64,000 bases of DNA from NCBI GenBank assembly GCA_029962745.1, contig CM057167.1, positions 21,068,679-21,132,678 on the forward strand. The letters run 5' to 3'. Source of the DNA: Echinometra lucunter (lineage: Eukaryota; Echinodermata; Echinoidea; Camarodonta; Echinometridae). Position 1 is the first letter of the stretch. Every line of letters begins with the position of its first letter. This document shows, one piece after another, positions 22,618-34,566 of this stretch. Made by a program: the position numbers and the translations under genes. Below the pieces are notes generated by a model that saw only the letters and a program-made list of their open reading frames with translations, made no database searches and was not told the origin of the DNA.

Positions 22618-23070
22618 TTTCCATCTGCAAAATGGCAACAGTTATTTTCCAAGCTTTTTTTTTTTCTGCTTAATATTCTGTGCTCTGCATGGTTTTAATA
22701 CTGTAATTAGTGCAGTTCTATGGAAGGTAATCCGTACTCTGCGAGAAGGGATTCAGTCATTAGAACACCTTTCCATCTGCAAATTGGCAGCAGATATTCC
22801 AAAGCCCTTTTCATTGTTCAGCCTATATATTCTATTTGATCCACTAGGTTCAAATATTGAAGATAACTCATCTCTATTTTGTCAGGAATTTTATTACTGG
22901 AACACCTTTCCATTGGCAAATTGGCAACAGTAAGTCCAAACATTTTTCATCTGTTAGCCTTTTAGCCACTGCTCTTTTTTATCCACAAGGTCAAATATTT
23001 GTCATAGATAATATTCATCTTGTCAGGGTGAATTTTCACTATTAGAACACTTTTCCATCAGCAAATTGGC
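22618..23070. repeat. Minisatellite, four units of about 145 bp
   Basis: The word TTTCCATCTGCAAA or a variant, followed by TTGGCAACAG, recurs at 22618, 22769, 22907 and 23052. Copy B has three units. Upstream, the minus-strand ORF 22337-22531 is nearly identical in both copies and contains a good acceptor-like TGTGTTTTGGTTTTCAG, but no matching donor or homology supports an exon. Confidence 0.8.
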
Positions 23071-23499
23071 TGCAGTTTTTCCTAAGCTTTTCCCATCTTT
23101 TAGCCTAATATTGTCTTTGATCTGCGAGGTTTAAATATTGGGCGATACTAGTCAGGGGTTAATCATGCCCTGATCTGTGATTAGGACTTCCTGACTCCTG
23201 TAAAATTGGCATAAGATATTTGATATAAAAATGGGGCATTGGTGGGGGATTCTATCTAGGCAGGCTCCTGATTATTATGAACCACTGAAATTTTCTACTA
23301 GAAATGGAGTTACTTTGAGTTTTATTAAAGTTTACTGCACACACATCCTAAAAAGCAATGCATTAGTGTCAGGGGTTGGCAAATGATGTAGTGAAGTCTA
23401 TATCCCAAATCAGGTGAAAAACTTATGTATTCATTCAGCATCAATTCTGGGGCCGAAGACAAAGACTGAGACATAACAGTTTATCAATAGCTAAAACAC

Positions 23500-23660
23500 T
23501 CCCCTCCCCCCCCCCCCCCCCTCAAAAAAAAAAAATGAAAAAAAAAAAGAAAAAAAAATTATATAAACGATAAACAAACAAATAAATTTAAAAATTTAAA
23601 CAGAAAAAATGAATGAATTATATGAATAAATAAATAAAAAATAAATAAATAAAAACAAGA
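23500..23660. repeat. Poly-C, poly-A and (AAAT)n tract
   Basis: A C run (23503-23521) is followed by A-rich and AAATAAAT-type repeats. In copy B this place holds the palindromic element 39549-39943 instead. Confidence 0.8.
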
Positions 23661-24203
23661 AAAAATACATAGGACCTCATATAATGTTATTTGGGCTAAT
23701 AATTTACTTTCGATCATAACTGTGGTCAACAATCTTTTATTTATATATAGGGCAGTAATTGTAAAAAAATACTCATATAATTCAGTGAATAGTTCAAAAT
23801 AAAAACGTGATTCTCTGAAGTAGGTGAATAAAAGCAATTCTGGGAACATGAGGGTTGAACTTTTCAGCTTCAATAGTTCTTCCAGTCAATGTCTCAGAAT
23901 ACACTGTCATTGTGGAATCTTGTGAAACAAATGACTTAAGAAAATTTTTTTAAGAGTTAGTGCCAAATCGAACGAAACCCTAGACTCTCCTGGTTCAGAT
24001 CTACAGTATGCTGCATGCTGTGTCAGTGTGCTTCTTCAGTTCGCCGGGTGAAGGTTACTGGCCTGCCATATCGCCAGCAAACTTTAACAAGGCTTGGCAG
24101 TTGGCAGGATGTTGGTACATCGGGCAGGGATTCCCCGTGAGTGACGGGGCTTTACAGACGATCCACTGTGCACCAAGCAAGGATTTTCAGTGTAAACCCC
24201 TTT

Positions 24204-24322
24204 CCCCCTCTCTCTCTCTCGCACACTCGCTCACTCTCTATTTCTCTTCCCCTCCCCTCTTTTAATCTTTTTTCTTTCTCTCTCTCCTACTTCTTTACCC
24301 TCTCTCCACTTTCTCTTTCTAT
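24204..24322. repeat. CT-rich tract
   Basis: TCTC and CTTT low-complexity DNA. The frame to its left (24008-24203) is also open in copy B, but several amino-acid changes separate the copies, so I do not call it coding. Confidence 0.7.
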
Positions 24323-24323
24323 A

Positions 24324-24630
24324 AGGCCAAGTAAAAAAAATTATTGGTTTCTTGTCCCGCCTGCATCGTTTTTTGCCGCCGCATCAAAAAAAGTTTTTAA
24401 AAAATTAAAAAATTAAAAAGACGAAATTTCGATTGATTTTCGCTGTTTTCAGCTGTTGAATCTTGCACATGCACAGGCCTACATATCGTACCGTACTTAA
24501 AAACGACAGGAAATTAGACTACACAAATAGGCTTGTGCAGTGAAAAGGCAAAAAAAAAAAAAAAAGTGCCCTCATCCTCCTTTTTTCAAATAGTTAGGAC
24601 TAGAAACTAATAATTTTTTTTACTTGGCCT
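24324..24630. mobile_element. MITE with AGGCCAAGTAAAA ends, copy A only
   Basis: The left end is AGGCCAAGTAAAAAAAATTA. The right end is its complement, ending TTTTACTTGGCCT, and pairing extends through TTGGTTTCTTGTCC. TA-rich flanks. Copy B runs through the equivalent CT tract (near 40613) without it. Confidence 0.88.
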
Positions 24631-24777
24631 AATCCATGTTTTTTTCTAATATAGAGTCTATCTTTAAGTCTTCCTTTTTCTATTTTTTTAAAAATTAGAT
24701 AAATTTATATAGCACAGTTACTATATGAACATCCCCTTCTGTGCTGGGATGTAATAGAGCTCCCAACAATGCTACTG

Positions 24778-25183
24778 CATTCGTGACAAAGGTCCACATT
24801 TTGTGGTTTGGCCTAATATCTTTTGATGTAAGGCGCTAAAAATCATACCAAATACATAAGCAGAAAGAGCAAAAAATTCTACACAAACTGTGCCCATTTT
24901 GGTTGCGTCAATATTCGTTATTTGATGCTGAAAATTTTTAAAAAGAAAATAAGCATTAAAATCCTTAAATTGGCAATGTGCTAGACGGTTTAAAATCAAC
25001 GTTTTCCCCTGCAAATTGGCAACTTTTTGACTTCTCATCATAATTTCTGTCAATTTATATTCATTTCTGATACATGACGTTTTATAAATAAAATGTAGCA
25101 ATAAAATAAAAATGTTGGTGTTGCCGATTTGAAGAATAAAAGCTGATCAAATTAGGCTTTAAATAATTCCTGTCACGAATGGG
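24778..25183 (+). mobile_element. TTAA-1 MITE, left end slightly truncated
   Basis: Same family as 5504. It begins CATTCGTGACA without the TTAACC and ends CTGTCACGAATGGG before TTAA (25184-25187). It has no counterpart in copy B, so it is another difference between the two blocks. Confidence 0.88.
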
Positions 25184-25399
25184 TTAAACATACAATAAAA
25201 GAACTAATGGTTATCAAAAACTTCTGAAAAAAAGGCGAGTCTTGAATTTTTTTTTTTTTTACTATAATTTGTATTTCTTTTTCCTTCTTTGCTTTACCCC
25301 TCCTTCATCCTCTCTCTCTCTCTCTCTCCCTACTTTAATGTTTGTCTTCTGATTTTTATTTCATTCTTTCTTCATCTCATTTCTCCAGATCTTTATATT

Positions 25400-25570
25400 T
25401 CCCTCGTCACTTGTCTCTATTAGTCTCTCTCTCTTTCTCTCTCTCTTCTGCTTGTCCTTCCTCCCTCATCCCCACAGGTATTTTTGTGTCTCATCCTGCC
25501 CCTCTCACTCTCTCTCTCTCTCTCTCTCTCTTCTGCTTGTCCTTCCTCCCTCATCCCCACAGGTATTTTT
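25400..25570. repeat. CT tract with an 85-bp duplication at the contig end
   Basis: The segment CTTCTGCTTGTCCTTCC through CACAGGTATTTTT appears twice (about 25447-25487 and 25531-25570), the second time ending at the first N. It matches copy B near 40850-40885 only loosely. An end-of-contig assembly error is possible. Confidence 0.7.
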
Positions 25571-26070
25571 NNNNNNNNNNNNNNNNNNNNNNNNNNNNNN
25601 NNNNNNNNNNNNNNNNNNNNNNNNNNNNNNNNNNNNNNNNNNNNNNNNNNNNNNNNNNNNNNNNNNNNNNNNNNNNNNNNNNNNNNNNNNNNNNNNNNNN
25701 NNNNNNNNNNNNNNNNNNNNNNNNNNNNNNNNNNNNNNNNNNNNNNNNNNNNNNNNNNNNNNNNNNNNNNNNNNNNNNNNNNNNNNNNNNNNNNNNNNNN
25801 NNNNNNNNNNNNNNNNNNNNNNNNNNNNNNNNNNNNNNNNNNNNNNNNNNNNNNNNNNNNNNNNNNNNNNNNNNNNNNNNNNNNNNNNNNNNNNNNNNNN
25901 NNNNNNNNNNNNNNNNNNNNNNNNNNNNNNNNNNNNNNNNNNNNNNNNNNNNNNNNNNNNNNNNNNNNNNNNNNNNNNNNNNNNNNNNNNNNNNNNNNNN
26001 NNNNNNNNNNNNNNNNNNNNNNNNNNNNNNNNNNNNNNNNNNNNNNNNNNNNNNNNNNNNNNNNNNNNNN
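25571..26070. other. Assembly gap, exactly 500 N
   Basis: A run of 500 N, a round number that suggests a scaffolding placeholder rather than a measured distance. It lies exactly between the two duplicated blocks. Confidence 0.99.
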
Positions 26071-28114
26071 CATCTCTCTCTCTCTGTCTCTGTCTCTGCC
26101 TGTCTTTCTGTCCATCTACTGTCTTTCTGTGTCTTTCTGTGTCTTTCTGTGTCCCTGTCTCTCTCTCTCTGTTTTCTCTTTCATTGCTTACTTTCCTAAC
26201 AAGGACATAGGAGGTTATGCCTGATTTTGCACAATTTGAATCACTTATAACATATTTCAATACATTCAAGATTTTGGGTATACATGAAACATTAGCCTCT
26301 ATGAAAAAAAAATATACTGATGCATTCTGCTGAACTGCCTCCATTAACTGACATTTTAACATCTCAGAGTCAGACTGAAGATGCATAAATAGTCTGTTGG
26401 TCTCATACGCGAGTATTTGTCTTGCTGTTTATGGCATACTGTTCTTTGCTGACCTATAGGAAACTCAAAGAGGTTGTTGGAAAGAAGGGAAAATGTGGCC
26501 CTCATGAAGAGACATGACTAATACCACAAGGAAATCATTTGATTCTGGTCATCAGACTCCAATAGTCCCAGACGGCAGGAGAGATGAACGCCATCAAAAC
26601 ATTACCGGACATTAGAACAGGTTTACATCCACTCTTAATAAGAGGATATAGGCCTTGGGGATAAACTTAAAGGCTTGTTCACATATGTAGCACCCTCCCC
26701 CGCCCCTGAGGAAAAAAAAAAGCATCTCACAGCAAAAGGTGTGGACCAATCAAATTCTTATAAAGTGAGTGCAAACATGTGATGTCACAAATTTGAACAA
26801 CTTTTCAATTGAGCGCGAACAATTTCTGACGAGTTAATGCACATCTCACGATCATAAGTGGAGTGGTAAAAAAAAAAATCATGGGGGCTTCCGTGGGGGT
26901 TTGCCAATGGATATCTGAACGAGCCTTTTAATGTATTTCAAGGCTCATTCAAATGTATGTGCATCCAGTGGAGGGTGAGGGGCAGTGGAGGGGGGGGGGG
27001 TGTGCTTTAAAGTATAAATGAAATACCCAAAGAACAAAATAAGATGTACATGGAAGTACAGAATATATGTGCTCCCTAATTGTATCTCCTCATGCCCTTC
27101 CCCTACAACAAACAAAAAGCCATCTGAAATGGAATAACCAACTTTTTTCTTGAAGAATTTTAGGGTAAAAAAGAATCTTAAAATGTCTGCTGTCCAATGA
27201 CAAAAGGAAGCAAATCTGATTTTTTTTTTTAATTGACTTTTTCTTGATTTGGGGTACTTTTTTGCAAGCTCTACATGATGATGAAGAAATTAAGGTCACA
27301 TGACCTCAATTTCTGATATAGAGACATATCAAAAGGAAGCAACTCCATGGATTTCCACATAAAACAGTGACATATTTTCTTCATTTACTTAGAAACTCAT
27401 TCTACAGAGTTGCTGCCTTTGTCATTGAACGGCAGATGCGGTATCCCCTTTTTCCACTAGTCAATTAAGTTTTAACAATGTAAGTAAATTAAGTTTTAAC
27501 AATGTATCCCTATGCCATAGAATTCTGGATCCACCACAAAAAAGTCACTGTCTTTTATTTTGAGGAAGGAAGAGACCCCTACTCAACCCCCATCACCATC
27601 GCTTTTCTGACACACCGCAATAAAGTGGTCAAACCTGCTCCCAAATCTGTCAATGGTTAAACATCTGACTACCACAAATCATACACAGCACTTGGCCTAT
27701 CACAAATGGTGTTGAGTGTGAAATTAGTCAACTGATGTAGGACATATATGTAGCATTGATTAAATTTCACATGTTCATGCGAGAGATACACACAAAAAAA
27801 TTGTGGGTGAAACCAGAAGACATTATGAAAAGTACATGGTAAAAAAAAGGTACTTGAAACCAGAAAATATCCATCTGTTGGTACATGTATGTCAGAATTA
27901 TTGTTCAGAATCAAATACATAAACTCAAGATACATTCTTTCAACAGTACGGGCATGCAGGAAATACACAGTAGTTAACAAAAGCTTTGAGGTAAGGGAAG
28001 AAAAAAAATTGTACAAAATAAGTAAAAGTGTGACAAAGAAGGCACCAAAAACCACAGAATATTAGTATGTGGTCTTTGACGACTGATGCTGAGTCAAATC
28101 AGTCAACACAAGCA

Positions 28115-28565
28115 TTTACCTCGTGTCAGAACTTTAATTTCTCATAATTCAATTTTTTCAAAGGACCATATCTCTGGAATAATTTGCCTCTGTCTCTTAA
28201 AGTTTGCCCATCACTTAATTCTTTTAAGCGCAATTATAAATTATATCTTTTAAGTTTGTATTCTTAATACGAATTATGATATACGCTTTGATTTTTTTTT
28301 TTTTTTTTTCTACTTCAAGTGTTTTTGGTGGTTTCTTTTATGTTTTTTTTTTCGGGTTATGATAGATTGGATTATGTATAATTTATATTTTGTTAATTTT
28401 GGGGGCAACGTACTATAAGGCTATTTGCTCTTTTTTGTTGACCCCTCATTCTCGTAAATCTGTTTTGTTGTAGTATAATATTATGTTTTGTACCAATGTC
28501 TTGTTGTATTTATATTTCATGTTTATGTTTTATTGAGAATGGAAATAAAGAATTGAATTGAATTG
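28115..28565 (+). mobile_element. 5'-truncated non-LTR retrotransposon (CR1/L2/jockey-like 3' end), copy B only
   Basis: One frame (28148-28267) reads FKGPYLWNNLPLSLKVCPSL then NSFKRNYKLYLLSLYS and a stop. This is the typical C-terminal end of LINE reverse-transcriptase ORFs of the CR1/jockey clades (GPxLWNxLPxxLK...SLxSFK, known family pattern). A 3' UTR follows and ends in an (AATTG)n tail, AAAGAATTGAATTGAATTG. Copy A has an empty site at about 12825. No target duplication is obvious. An in-frame TAA just upstream shows that the fragment is dead. Confidence 0.9.
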
Positions 28566-28834
28566 AAATAGTAAGTGCGTTTTTAATACTGCTATTCTCC
28601 AAACATCTTTTGAGTTATGCAGTACACTACTTCACCTCAACAGATCTAAATTTATCGACAAGACAAACTCTTAATTGAATTGTCCATATACACAACATGC
28701 AAGTTAAAATCTTATTTTTAGTTGTAAGAGTCATACCAGAAAAAGCTGGCATCATACATGTATGTGTATGACAGAAAGAAAGTGCCTACACGCGACTATA
28801 TGCAGAGAGTATCTGGCAATTTTGTTTTCTTTTT

Positions 28835-29990
28835 TGTTAGACAGAGTCCATATTTTGTCATTTAGCCCAGGAACTTTTGATGCAGAGCCCTATGAAACAT
28901 ACCAAGGAGTTTCAAGAGCTGGAGTCACATCTAACGCATTCCTTTTGAAGTGACGTTTGATGCCGCCAGGAAAAAATATGTCAGGCATGTGCTTAACTCG
29001 ATCTTCCTTGCAGATACGTAGACAAAAGCTTTCTGTCTGGCTGCAAACTTACAGGCCATTTTCAAAGGGAAATATGCTTTTGTAATGATAATTACTTTTC
29101 ACTACCACTCGTCTGATAATATGAGCAGTACACAGTGCTTATGTTTACAGGAGGCAAGCAAAAGAAAATGGTGCAAAATTTCCTGAAATATGAATCAAAA
29201 TTACTCCACTGGGCATGTGTGGGCGCTAATCTGACATACAACATCATAAATAACTGTACTTCAACAAATTCACTTTTATTTTTGTTTGCAGGAAGTAAAT
29301 GGAAAAGTGTCAAATTGCGGGTTTTAGGATTGTAAAATTTTACTCTTTTTCACAGATTAAACCCGCTATCACGTGACATACGCAAATTTCTGGATGCAGA
29401 TAGGCTTTTGTATTCATATTTTATCATCTGTTCAATTTTCTCCCTGTTAATTCAAATAAAAAGTGAAATATTAAAGATATTCTATTTGTGACAAAAAGCA
29501 TTACTCAAGCTTTCCCATGATGTTGGCGGCATCGAACCTCGGACATCAAAGGCAACAGCACACCTGTAGATTCTATTGTGCAACCTTAGAAAGGGACAGC
29601 TGCTTGAAATAATTTGTTGCCAGTTGGTACTCCAGCTCTTAAAACTCCTTGAAAATACCAGATACTTAAGCAGAAAGAACAAAATATTCTACACACACTG
29701 TGTCCATTTTGATAATATCAGTATGTCGTTTGACAGTGAAAATTTTTAAAGCAAAATAAGAACCAAAATCCTTAAATTGGCAATGCAATGCAAAGTTCAA
29801 AATCACTGTTTATTCAAGCAAATAGGCAATTTTATAGCTTCTCAACAAACTTTCCATCAATTTATATTCATTACCTAGATTCATGACTTCTAATAAAAAA
29901 AAAAAAATGAAAGTAAAATACCGGTGTTGCCAATTTGAAAAAGAAAAGGTGATCAAATTAGGCTTTACATAGTTTCCTGTCATGAATGGG
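28835..29990 (+). mobile_element. TTAA-1 MITE, diverged, split by a hAT-like insertion
   Basis: The left part (28835-28902) and the right part (29652-29990) together match 13100-13502 of copy A. The 749 bp between them is a separate element. Confidence 0.85.
28903..29651. mobile_element. hAT-like non-autonomous element, 749 bp, copy B only
   Basis: The left end is CAAGGAGTTTCAAGAGCTGG. The reverse complement of the right end is CAAGGAGTTTTAAGAGCTGG. Flanks AAACATAC (28895-28902) and AAAATACC (29652-29659) look like an 8-bp target duplication that has since changed slightly. The intact target is visible in copy A near 13165. CA-start ends and an 8-bp duplication fit the hAT superfamily (family knowledge). 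The 66-residue ORF inside is not a transposase. Confidence 0.85.
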
Positions 29991-30507
29991 TCAAACACGA
30001 CATCAGAAAAGAGGAAAACCATGCAGCAAAATTAAAATAACTAATAAATATATATTGCATCAGTGGGCAATTTAGCTGTTAAAAGGTCAGAAGGAGCTCA
30101 GAAAACAGCAAAATATTCTGCCAATTACCTCTATGTGTTGAAAATTTGAAATCTCACATTTACAAGAGCAAATCTAAAATGAACACCAATGAAAAAAAAA
30201 AGTTATTTTTAAACTGAAAAAATGAATAACAACACCTTTACAGAGATGAAGAAATGTCAATGAAACATCATTTGTCATCACCGTATCTGCATATTCCAGC
30301 TATATTTTTGTAATGCCCAAGGTTAAAAGTATCAGCAGTGTGTCTGGGGAACAACTATTTTAGGACGAAGCCTCTTCTAGTTTGACGGTGTAACTTCTTA
30401 GCTATCATTTGGTTTCCTCTAAAAATTAAAGGGTAGACCTGGCAATGAAGGAGGAGTCTTTGTAGTTTCAAGTACATTCTGGAATAATTTAGTACAGCCT
30501 TTTTGCT

Positions 30508-30740
30508 TTAAAGATACAGGGTTAGTGCCATGGTTACATTGGGGTAAAATTTCATGTTCACAATTAAGTATAACTATAGTACTTGGATAATTTGGTACAT
30601 GCTTTATTTTGTTAAAGATACAGGGTTAGTATTAGGATTAGAACTGCGTTTAACATTATGTTCACAATTAGACCTAGCTTATAATGCTTTGTCAATTTTG
30701 TACAGGTTATATTTTCTTAAAGATACAGGGTGAGTGTAAG
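30508..30740. repeat. 104-bp tandem repeat, two units plus partial (copy B)
   Basis: TTAAAGATACAGGG starts at 30508, 30612 and 30717, one unit fewer than in copy A. Confidence 0.9.
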
Positions 30741-30745
30741 TGTTA

Positions 30746-31375
30746 CAATTCGTCCATGTTTTCACGAAGTGACGAATGAGCGCGCAACTTAAAAAAAGTT
30801 AGTTTTGAGTAAATCGCTTTCAAAGTTTCAAACCTCAATCTCAACCTCTTTAATGTATGAAGAGTGAATAAATTTTATATCCTCAAATAGGGCATATTCC
30901 AGACAATGTTTATCATTAATCATTTGCATATTCCTTCTATATTTTAGAAGAAAAGGAGGTGTAAACATTGCCATCATTTTGTGAAAACACAAAATTCAAG
31001 GTCCCACTGTAATTTTGTTTTCACGTAGTGACGGATGTCATCCGCATGCGTGTTAAACAAATGGGACTTGATGAGCGTGCATTTGACCTAATTAAATCGA
31101 AGGCGCGCTCTTTTATATTTTTCACGAAGTGACGGATCTCAGCCACACACGTAAAACATATGGGACGGCTGAAAGCCATCACTTCGTGAAAACAGAAAAT
31201 CCTTTTACTAGTTATTTTCTTGTTGACGTCAATGCCATAGTTACGTAACTTTATGGTCTGAAACTCTGTGAGTTTAGATGTTAGTGAAAGATGTCCAAAA
31301 ATGCAAAAAACTAAAAACTGAAAAATTTGTGATTTTTCCTCGTATCCGTCACTACGTGAAAACAGGGACAAATTG
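30746..31375. mobile_element. MITE with GTCCCTGTTTTCACG ends (copy B)
   Basis: Same element as 14386-15015. The right end here keeps CACTACGTGAAAACAGGGAC, closer to the left end than in copy A. Confidence 0.8.
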
Positions 31376-32059
31376 GGTTGAAGTTTATGTTCAGAGTTAG
31401 ATCTGTATATAGTACTTGGTCTCATATTAAAATTTTTTAGAAATTCAGTACAACTTAGAGCAAAGTTTACTGGAACATAATGGTGGCCAAATTTCAAAAC
31501 ATAGAAAAGAACTTGGAATAAGCATCTAAAACTTTTCCTTATTCAATTAACTGACTTTTCCATTGCTTTCTACAGACTGCTTTGCTGTTCATAACATTTT
31601 TCATTTTCTTAGAAACATTTGCTATTAAGCATCATATATCCAGTGTTATTGAAATACAATTTACTATTCAGTCATTATTATTATTTTAAGTAAATTCATT
31701 CTCAATGTTGAAATACACCTTTAATTTTTCTCTGCCCCTGTAGCCGGTTTCAAGCTTGCTCTAAATCCCACTGGTAACCGAGTCTCAAATCCTACTTTTA
31801 ATTAAACAAGCTGGGAGCATTTCCAACCAAGAAATCCTTCAAGCCTTCTTTCTTAAAAGCCAAAGGCCTTCCTCTTCCTGCAGTCACTCAGCAAGTTCTT
31901 GAGACGATTTTTTTGAGACGATTGTTTGCTCATTTTGCAAATGCAATTTGAACTTGGTCAGCCGACCAGCTGATGAAAATCGAACATGAACGTCAATGAG
32001 AATGAGTGAGAGGGAAATGGATCCGAGGATATCCAGTAATCGAATATCTCCCAGCTCTC

Positions 32060-32131
32060 TTGTTTTCTCTCTCCCTCTATCTCTCCCTCTCTTTCTCTCT
32101 CTCTCTCTCTCTCTCTATCTCTCCCCATTCT
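32060..32131. repeat. CT microsatellite with the empty target of the copy A foldback
   Basis: The CT tract leads into a single CCATTCT (32125-32131), the unoccupied form of the site that carries the 290-bp foldback in copy A. Confidence 0.85.
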
Positions 32132-32269
32132 CTTTATCTCTCTCTGACATGAACATACTAGTCATACCTTTACAGACTCTGTGTACGGGGAAGAATTAAA
32201 GTTTTGACTGGAAAAACAAGGAGAAACATAAATGTCTCATTAGCTTAGGTGCATTTTGAGGAAAGTTTT

Positions 32270-32852
32270 TAAAGGAGAATGCAACCCCAGCATTTAGTGT
32301 GCTCTTAGTGAATAAAGATTCACCAAGAAGAGTAAACAGTGAAAGTTTGAGCAAAATCGGACAATCTGTTCAAGAGTTATGAATTTTGAAAGTTTAAGTA
32401 AATCCTTATTGTGGGATCCTTGAATTGGCAACTTTGCCAGCACATGTGATGTCATCGTGGACAACTCTCACTTCATTTTGTACATAATTTAAAAAAAAAA
32501 AAAAAGATTTATATGAAATTTCAAGTCAGGAATCAACATAATCTTTCCCAAAATGCTTGCAGAATGTCATACTCAAACAATAAATGAAGAGAATTTTCAT
32601 TTTTTCTTGAAAATAAAGAAAATGTTAAATTTTGTGTACACAATGAATGGAGACTTGTCCACAATGACATCACAGATGCTGGCAAAGTTGCCAATTCAAG
32701 GATCTCCATAATAAGGATTTACTTAAACTTTCAAAGTTCATAACTCTTGAACAGATTGTCCAATTTTGCTCAAACTTTCACTGTTTACTCTTCTTAGTCA
32801 TCTTTATTCACTATTAAAGAGCACACTGATGCTTGGGTTGCATTCTCTTTTA
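32270..32852. mobile_element. Foldback MITE with about 200-bp arms (copy B)
   Basis: Same as 16194-16774. The right end reads CATTCTCTTTTA here, so one base of the inverted repeat has changed. Confidence 0.9.
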
Positions 32853-33145
32853 TGTCCCTTTCTCTTGAAACATGTTACACAAGTATAAAGCTTATGCCTC
32901 CATAAAGAACACAACTCCTTTAAGCTAAAAAGTCACACATTACATGAAACTGTTTAGTATGAAATGCAATATTCTTTGATTATTCTATAAAATAATACTG
33001 ACAGAAACAGCCATAGTTCAGCAAGGCCAGGGCTGAATGTTTCTAGAGTTCTTCCTACTCAAGTAGCAAGAGCCAAGAAGTTCCTGTGCATATTTGCCTC
33101 CTACACAATTTGTAAGTGTTAAAGTGTAATAATAGGTACAGTTAT

Positions 33146-33205
33146 ATTGATCATAATAGGAACCACCCTGGTATATAATACAGTGTGGTTCCTATTATGA
33201 CCAAT
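33146..33205. repeat. 21-bp-arm hairpin (copy B)
   Basis: As 17067-17126 but with ATTGATCATAATAGG in the left arm, one mismatch to the right arm. Confidence 0.85.
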
Positions 33206-33959
33206 ATATCTGAAGTGCATGAACATGTATTTTATACTCCAGAGGGCTATTCTTCAAAAACCTTCCTACTCAATTCACATGTGCATACGAAGAGTAAAGT
33301 AAAAATAGCCATGTGGTTTATCTCTATCTGATCGTGACCAGTACATGAAGTGCATGTATTTATACTCAAGAGAGCCATTCTTAAAAACTTTCCATCCCTA
33401 TTTCCGCTCTTCACTTTGAATCTGAGCTTACAATCTTTATTTAACTCCAACCACTGTTCCCTCGATCTGAATTTCTGACCTTTTGAAAGACCGTAGTGTT
33501 ACATGTGCACTTTGTGCCTTATCAGCTTCATCTTGTACAATACAACATGGCTTAAATGTTCCTGCCTTTTCTTCTACCGAAAATACTCAAACTGCAGATC
33601 AGTTTCATTTCTCTTTTCTTTACCTATATTCTCTCTCTCTCTCCTTCTTTCTTCCTCTTTTAACTCTTTCAGTCTCTCTTTCTTTCTTTCTTTCTTCTCT
33701 CTCATTCTCTCTCTCTCTCTCTCTTTCTTATCCTATTCTTATTCAGTAACTCTTTCTTGACCTATGTCTTCACCCTAGAACTTAAAAGAAAAGTGTAGTG
33801 CTGATTTTTACACAAACATAATCACATTATACATTACCCAGGGAAAATTGTGGAGGCACAAAACAACATCTTTACATGTGTTCACTTTTGGGGATGTCCA
33901 TTACAGAGATATAGAAAACAAGAAACAAAATTGTTACCATTTCAAAGCTTGGGGGGAAA

Positions 33960-34105
33960 AAAATCAAAGTTTATATACCAAAAAAAAAATGAAATAGGAC
34001 TTACCATGTGGATTAGTAAGTACATGTATATGGTTACCATTTCAAAACTTGGGGGAAAAGATCAAAGTTAATATACAAACAAAAAAAAAAATGAAAGAGA
34101 CTTAC
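33960..34105 (-). repeat. Duplicated splice-donor unit (copy B)
   Basis: The second CCACATG/GTAAGTC has its last exon-like base at 34005, 101 bases beyond the true donor (34106). Confidence 0.7.
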
Positions 34106-34509
34106 CATGTGGATTGGTGAGTATCCTAACCCTACGACTACTGCTACTTTCCTTCACTCCATTCGTCAAACTACTGCTGCTGCTTCCTTTTGCTCCATTG
34201 GTCATTCCCAGCTCCTTTACGCCGTTCACCATACTGCCCTCGCTGACGAGCGACGACACACTCGATGTGCAAACGCTCCTGGTTGATGTCGAGATCATCG
34301 TCGGTTGTTCCTCGTTCTCCTCATCTTCCTCCAAGATGAAGTCTTCTTGCGAGAGGGCGTGGCGTCTGCGGATATAAAGGGTGCCCTCTACCAACGCCAT
34401 CTGGACGCGACGTCGTTCTGATGACGTGAGATGAGGGGCGGACTGGGTGCGGCGTACTTGGCGACTTGTCATGGTTACAATCGGAGCAGTTTGTATGCTA
34501 CCCCTGTTC
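34106..34509 (-). CDS. Internal exon of an unidentified gene (copy B)
   Basis: Same 404-bp exon as 18053-18456, with identical length, acceptor CTTCACCTAG, donor GTAAGT and phases. Differences from copy A: replacements in the tail (ELR to ELG, NGVKG to NGAKG, KGG to KGS) and silent changes in the rest. The basic block RRTQSAPHL through HALSQEDF is unchanged. If the block is a false duplication, this and copy A are two alleles of one exon. If it is a true duplication, the gene may carry the exon twice: the entry phase (one base) does not complement the exit phase (one base), so joining both copies would break the frame. Confidence 0.8.
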
Positions 34510-34566
34510 CTAGGTGAAGATGCAAAAAGAGGAAAAAGAGAAAGAGGGATGTAAATGTATAATGAT

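Larger units (their letters stand above)
10790..25570. repeat. Duplicated block, copy A
   Basis: Same-orientation near-identical partner of 26071-40925. Landmarks match in order: TTTCATTGCTTACTTTCC at 10909 and 26180, the 104-bp tandem repeats at 14044 and 30508, the foldback at 16194 and 32270, the 404-bp exon at 18053 and 34106, and the 145-bp minisatellite at 22618 and 38823. By eye, single-base differences are a few per hundred and insertions are frequent. The block runs to the last base before the gap. Confidence 0.95.

Noticed and set aside
24008..24265. Plus-strand ORF MLHAV... present in both blocks
   Set aside because: Four amino-acid differences in about 65 codons and a run into CT repeat; no splice context.
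25342..26386. Several 230-290 residue ORFs across the gap
   Set aside because: They consist mostly of unknown residues from the 500 N, joined to CT-repeat translations.
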